DNA of 64,000 nucleotides from Paramecium sonneborni. Its lineage: Eukaryota > Ciliophora > Oligohymenophorea > Peniculida > Parameciidae. Both the position numbers and the translations under genes were made by a program. The DNA is taken from positions 252,191 through 316,190 of the forward strand of contig CAJJDN010000090.1 of assembly GCA_905182985.1 (NCBI GenBank), given 5' to 3'. This document shows, piece by piece, positions 57,567 through 64,000 of the stretch (its first letter is position 1; every line of letters begins with the position of its first letter). A model generated the notes under the pieces. The model was not told the origin of the DNA and did no database searches. It saw nothing but the letters and a program-made list of their open reading frames with translations.

Positions 57567-58724
57567 ATGGCATAGATAAATAAGAGAAAATAATCAAGAT
57601 CTTATGAAGATAGCGAAGTAGCAATTATAACATAAGTGATAGTATAGGGGGAAGTTGTTTAGGGAAGGTGGACAAAAGATGAACATTAAAGATTTGTAGA
57701 AGCACTTAGTATTCATGGCAAAAATTGGAAAAAGGTTGAAGAATATGTAAGTACTAGGAGTGGAGCATAAATTAGGTATAATGTTATATTATAATTATTA
57801 AGATCACATGCATAAAAGTTTTTTAATAGATTAGAAAAAGAATTTAACAAATAATTTAATGGTCTGAAAAGTTCAGAAATTAAACAGATTTTTGAGAATA
57901 AAATGTTTCATCATTATGCAGATGTTGATTAAACTTAAAAAAGATAAAGGAATGGTTCTGTTAATGGTAACATGAATATCTTCTATTTTTATTTTTTAGA
58001 TATTTCTGAGGATGACAATCAAGGAAATCAAGAATCCATGTAAATAGAGTCAAATCAATAATAACTTTAATAATAGCAATAATAGATTAAAACACAGTTA
58101 CAATCAGGTATTTTAGATCTAAATCTGCCTGATACTTGTTTTAATCAAAATAAATAGGATTAAATCACTAAATATTAATAATAATAAAACAAGCTGCAAA
58201 AGAAAATACAAGATATAACTGATAGAAATTATTCTGAAGAATTAATAAAAGAAATCTGTGAATTGCGTAAAGAAAAGGAATAAATTATTACTATTTAATA
58301 AATTCAAAACGCTTATTAATCTATTGCTGAAGTCAATTAAATTGAATCAATGCAAATTTCTAAATAAATACAACAACAAGAAGTGTTCCCTCCTTAGAAG
58401 ATCAATAATTAATAGAATGAAGAATCAAGACCTGGGACTGATGAATCATTCTTTCATTTTATTATGTATTGTATACTTTCTAAGATTAGGGCGAGAAATA
58501 AAAAATATATCAATAATAGAAAATTGAGTCTTTCTGATTTGATTGATGTACCTATCATTGATGAGAAATCACTTTAATCAGAATAAGTAGAGTAAAAATA
58601 ACCATAATAATAAGAGAATGAAGGATAAAGGAGTAGAAAATAATCATTCACTTTTTATAACGATTAAGTTGAAGATAATGAACTTAGATATTAGACACTT
58701 AAAAAAATTAAAAAAGAATTATGA
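57567..58724 (+). CDS. SHAQKYF-type Myb/SANT transcription factor
   Basis: 365 residues, introns 57776-57802 (27 nt) and 57967-57999 (33 nt). A single Myb repeat at residues 35-85 reads GRWTKDEHQRFVEALSIHG, KNWKKVEEYVSTRSGAQIRS and HAQKFFNRLE, i.e. the SHAQKYF class known from plants, slime moulds and ciliates. Downstream is a Q-run (residues 145-160), a coiled coil and a second basic block. A frame-consistent ATG at 57540 would overlap the CFAP100 stop (ATGA); the next ATG at 57567, 23 bp after that stop, is preferred. Probably nuclear and DNA-binding. Confidence 0.87.
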
Positions 58725-58770
58725 ATAACTATTTATATAGTTAATTAAATATTATTATTTTTTTTAACAA

Positions 58771-63479
<4,709 letters not shown>

Positions 63480-63521
63480 TTAGAATTAAAAATAATAACT
63501 ATATTATTTGTTTAAATATTA

Positions 63522-64000
63522 TCATAATATTTTGCCAACATGTATTTTGTATCCAAATTTATTTAATTCTCTATTTATAATTTTAGCTGCATAAGGTAAT
63601 CGATAGAATGGAATCTAAGGAAATAAATGATGTTCTGTTTAAAATTACATTCCTCCCATTAATAAATTAGATAACCAATCTAAAGATTTAAAAATAGAAT
63701 TACCTGTCCAATCATAATTTCTAGAAGTGATAATTTAATGTTCAATGAAAGGTTTGTCAATTTTATTAAAGAACTTATATTCTCTTTCGTGATTTCCTAT
63801 CAATATGCATGCACTAAAGAATCCAGCTATGTATTAAGCAATAACATAAATCCATATTTTTTGTTAAAATACAATTAATTGATGAATAAAGATAAATATT
63901 ATGTCGATTTTGTTGTAAGAAAAAAGAAAAGAATCAAACTTCCATCTAAGATTATGAATATATTTATACTTTAAATAGAGAAATCCATATTACCACATTT
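63522..64000 (-). CDS. Front-end fatty acid desaturase, C-terminal part
   Basis: Runs off the right edge. About 159 residues are visible with no intron. The third histidine box is FQTEHHLFPQIPFYRL (QxxHH, as in delta-5/delta-6 and sphingolipid front-end desaturases), preceded by ILIGNHEREY, NYDWTGNSIFKSLDWLSNLL and followed by YAAKIINRELNKFGYKIHVG, all in family order. Two hydrophobic segments precede it. The first two His boxes and any cytochrome b5 domain lie outside. The enzyme inserts double bonds into acyl chains at the ER. It converges on the polyQ gene, with 42 bp between stops. Confidence 0.88.

Overview
The window looks like macronuclear DNA of a ciliate of the Paramecium type. TAA and TAG sit inside conserved protein domains where glutamine is expected and only TGA ends genes. 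Introns are very short (about 20-37 nt, GTA...TAG). The DNA is strongly A+T-rich, and many genes are separated by only 6-60 bp. Read with this code, about 30 gene models can be built across 64 kb; both edges cut through genes.

0-20 kb: end of a protein kinase; mitochondrial phenylalanyl-tRNA synthetase; a cation-channel-like protein without a visible selectivity filter; a PACRG-like protein; an unrecognised N/Q/S-rich protein; a small secreted or membrane protein; an arrestin-like protein; a dual-specificity phosphatase with Ser at the catalytic Cys position; the APC/C TPR subunit Cdc23/APC8; a long coiled-coil protein; a PTB-type RRM protein; and a possible EF-hand-type protein.

20-34 kb: signal recognition particle receptor beta; an unresolved gene; a piggyBac-like transposase relative with an intact C-terminal zinc domain but an interrupted reading frame; a multipass membrane protein; DNAI7 (dynein-arm protein); a MORN-repeat protein; a TBC Rab-GAP; an EF-hand/C2/transmembrane protein; and a coiled-coil protein. 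A 261-N gap at 31.8-32.0 kb is flanked by two identical 921-bp copies, most simply an unmerged contig overlap.

34-64 kb: a CFAP96-like ciliary protein; two small membrane proteins; a coiled-coil protein; an AXDND1-like axonemal protein; a 2,685-residue BEACH/WD40 protein; a helix-turn-helix protein; a kinesin with a single-base frame break; CFAP100; a SHAQKYF-type Myb protein; a 1,549-residue trafficking-adaptor-like protein with about 249 glutamines in one tract; and the C-terminal half of a front-end fatty acid desaturase.

There is no operon logic. The content is nevertheless rich in cilia and axoneme genes (PACRG-like, DNAI7, MORN, CFAP96-like, AXDND1-like, CFAP100, kinesin) and in membrane-trafficking genes (BEACH, TBC, adaptor-like, C2 protein, SRP receptor), as expected for a heavily ciliated cell. 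All joins were made by eye from reading-frame continuity and GT-AG signals; no search or alignment was run.
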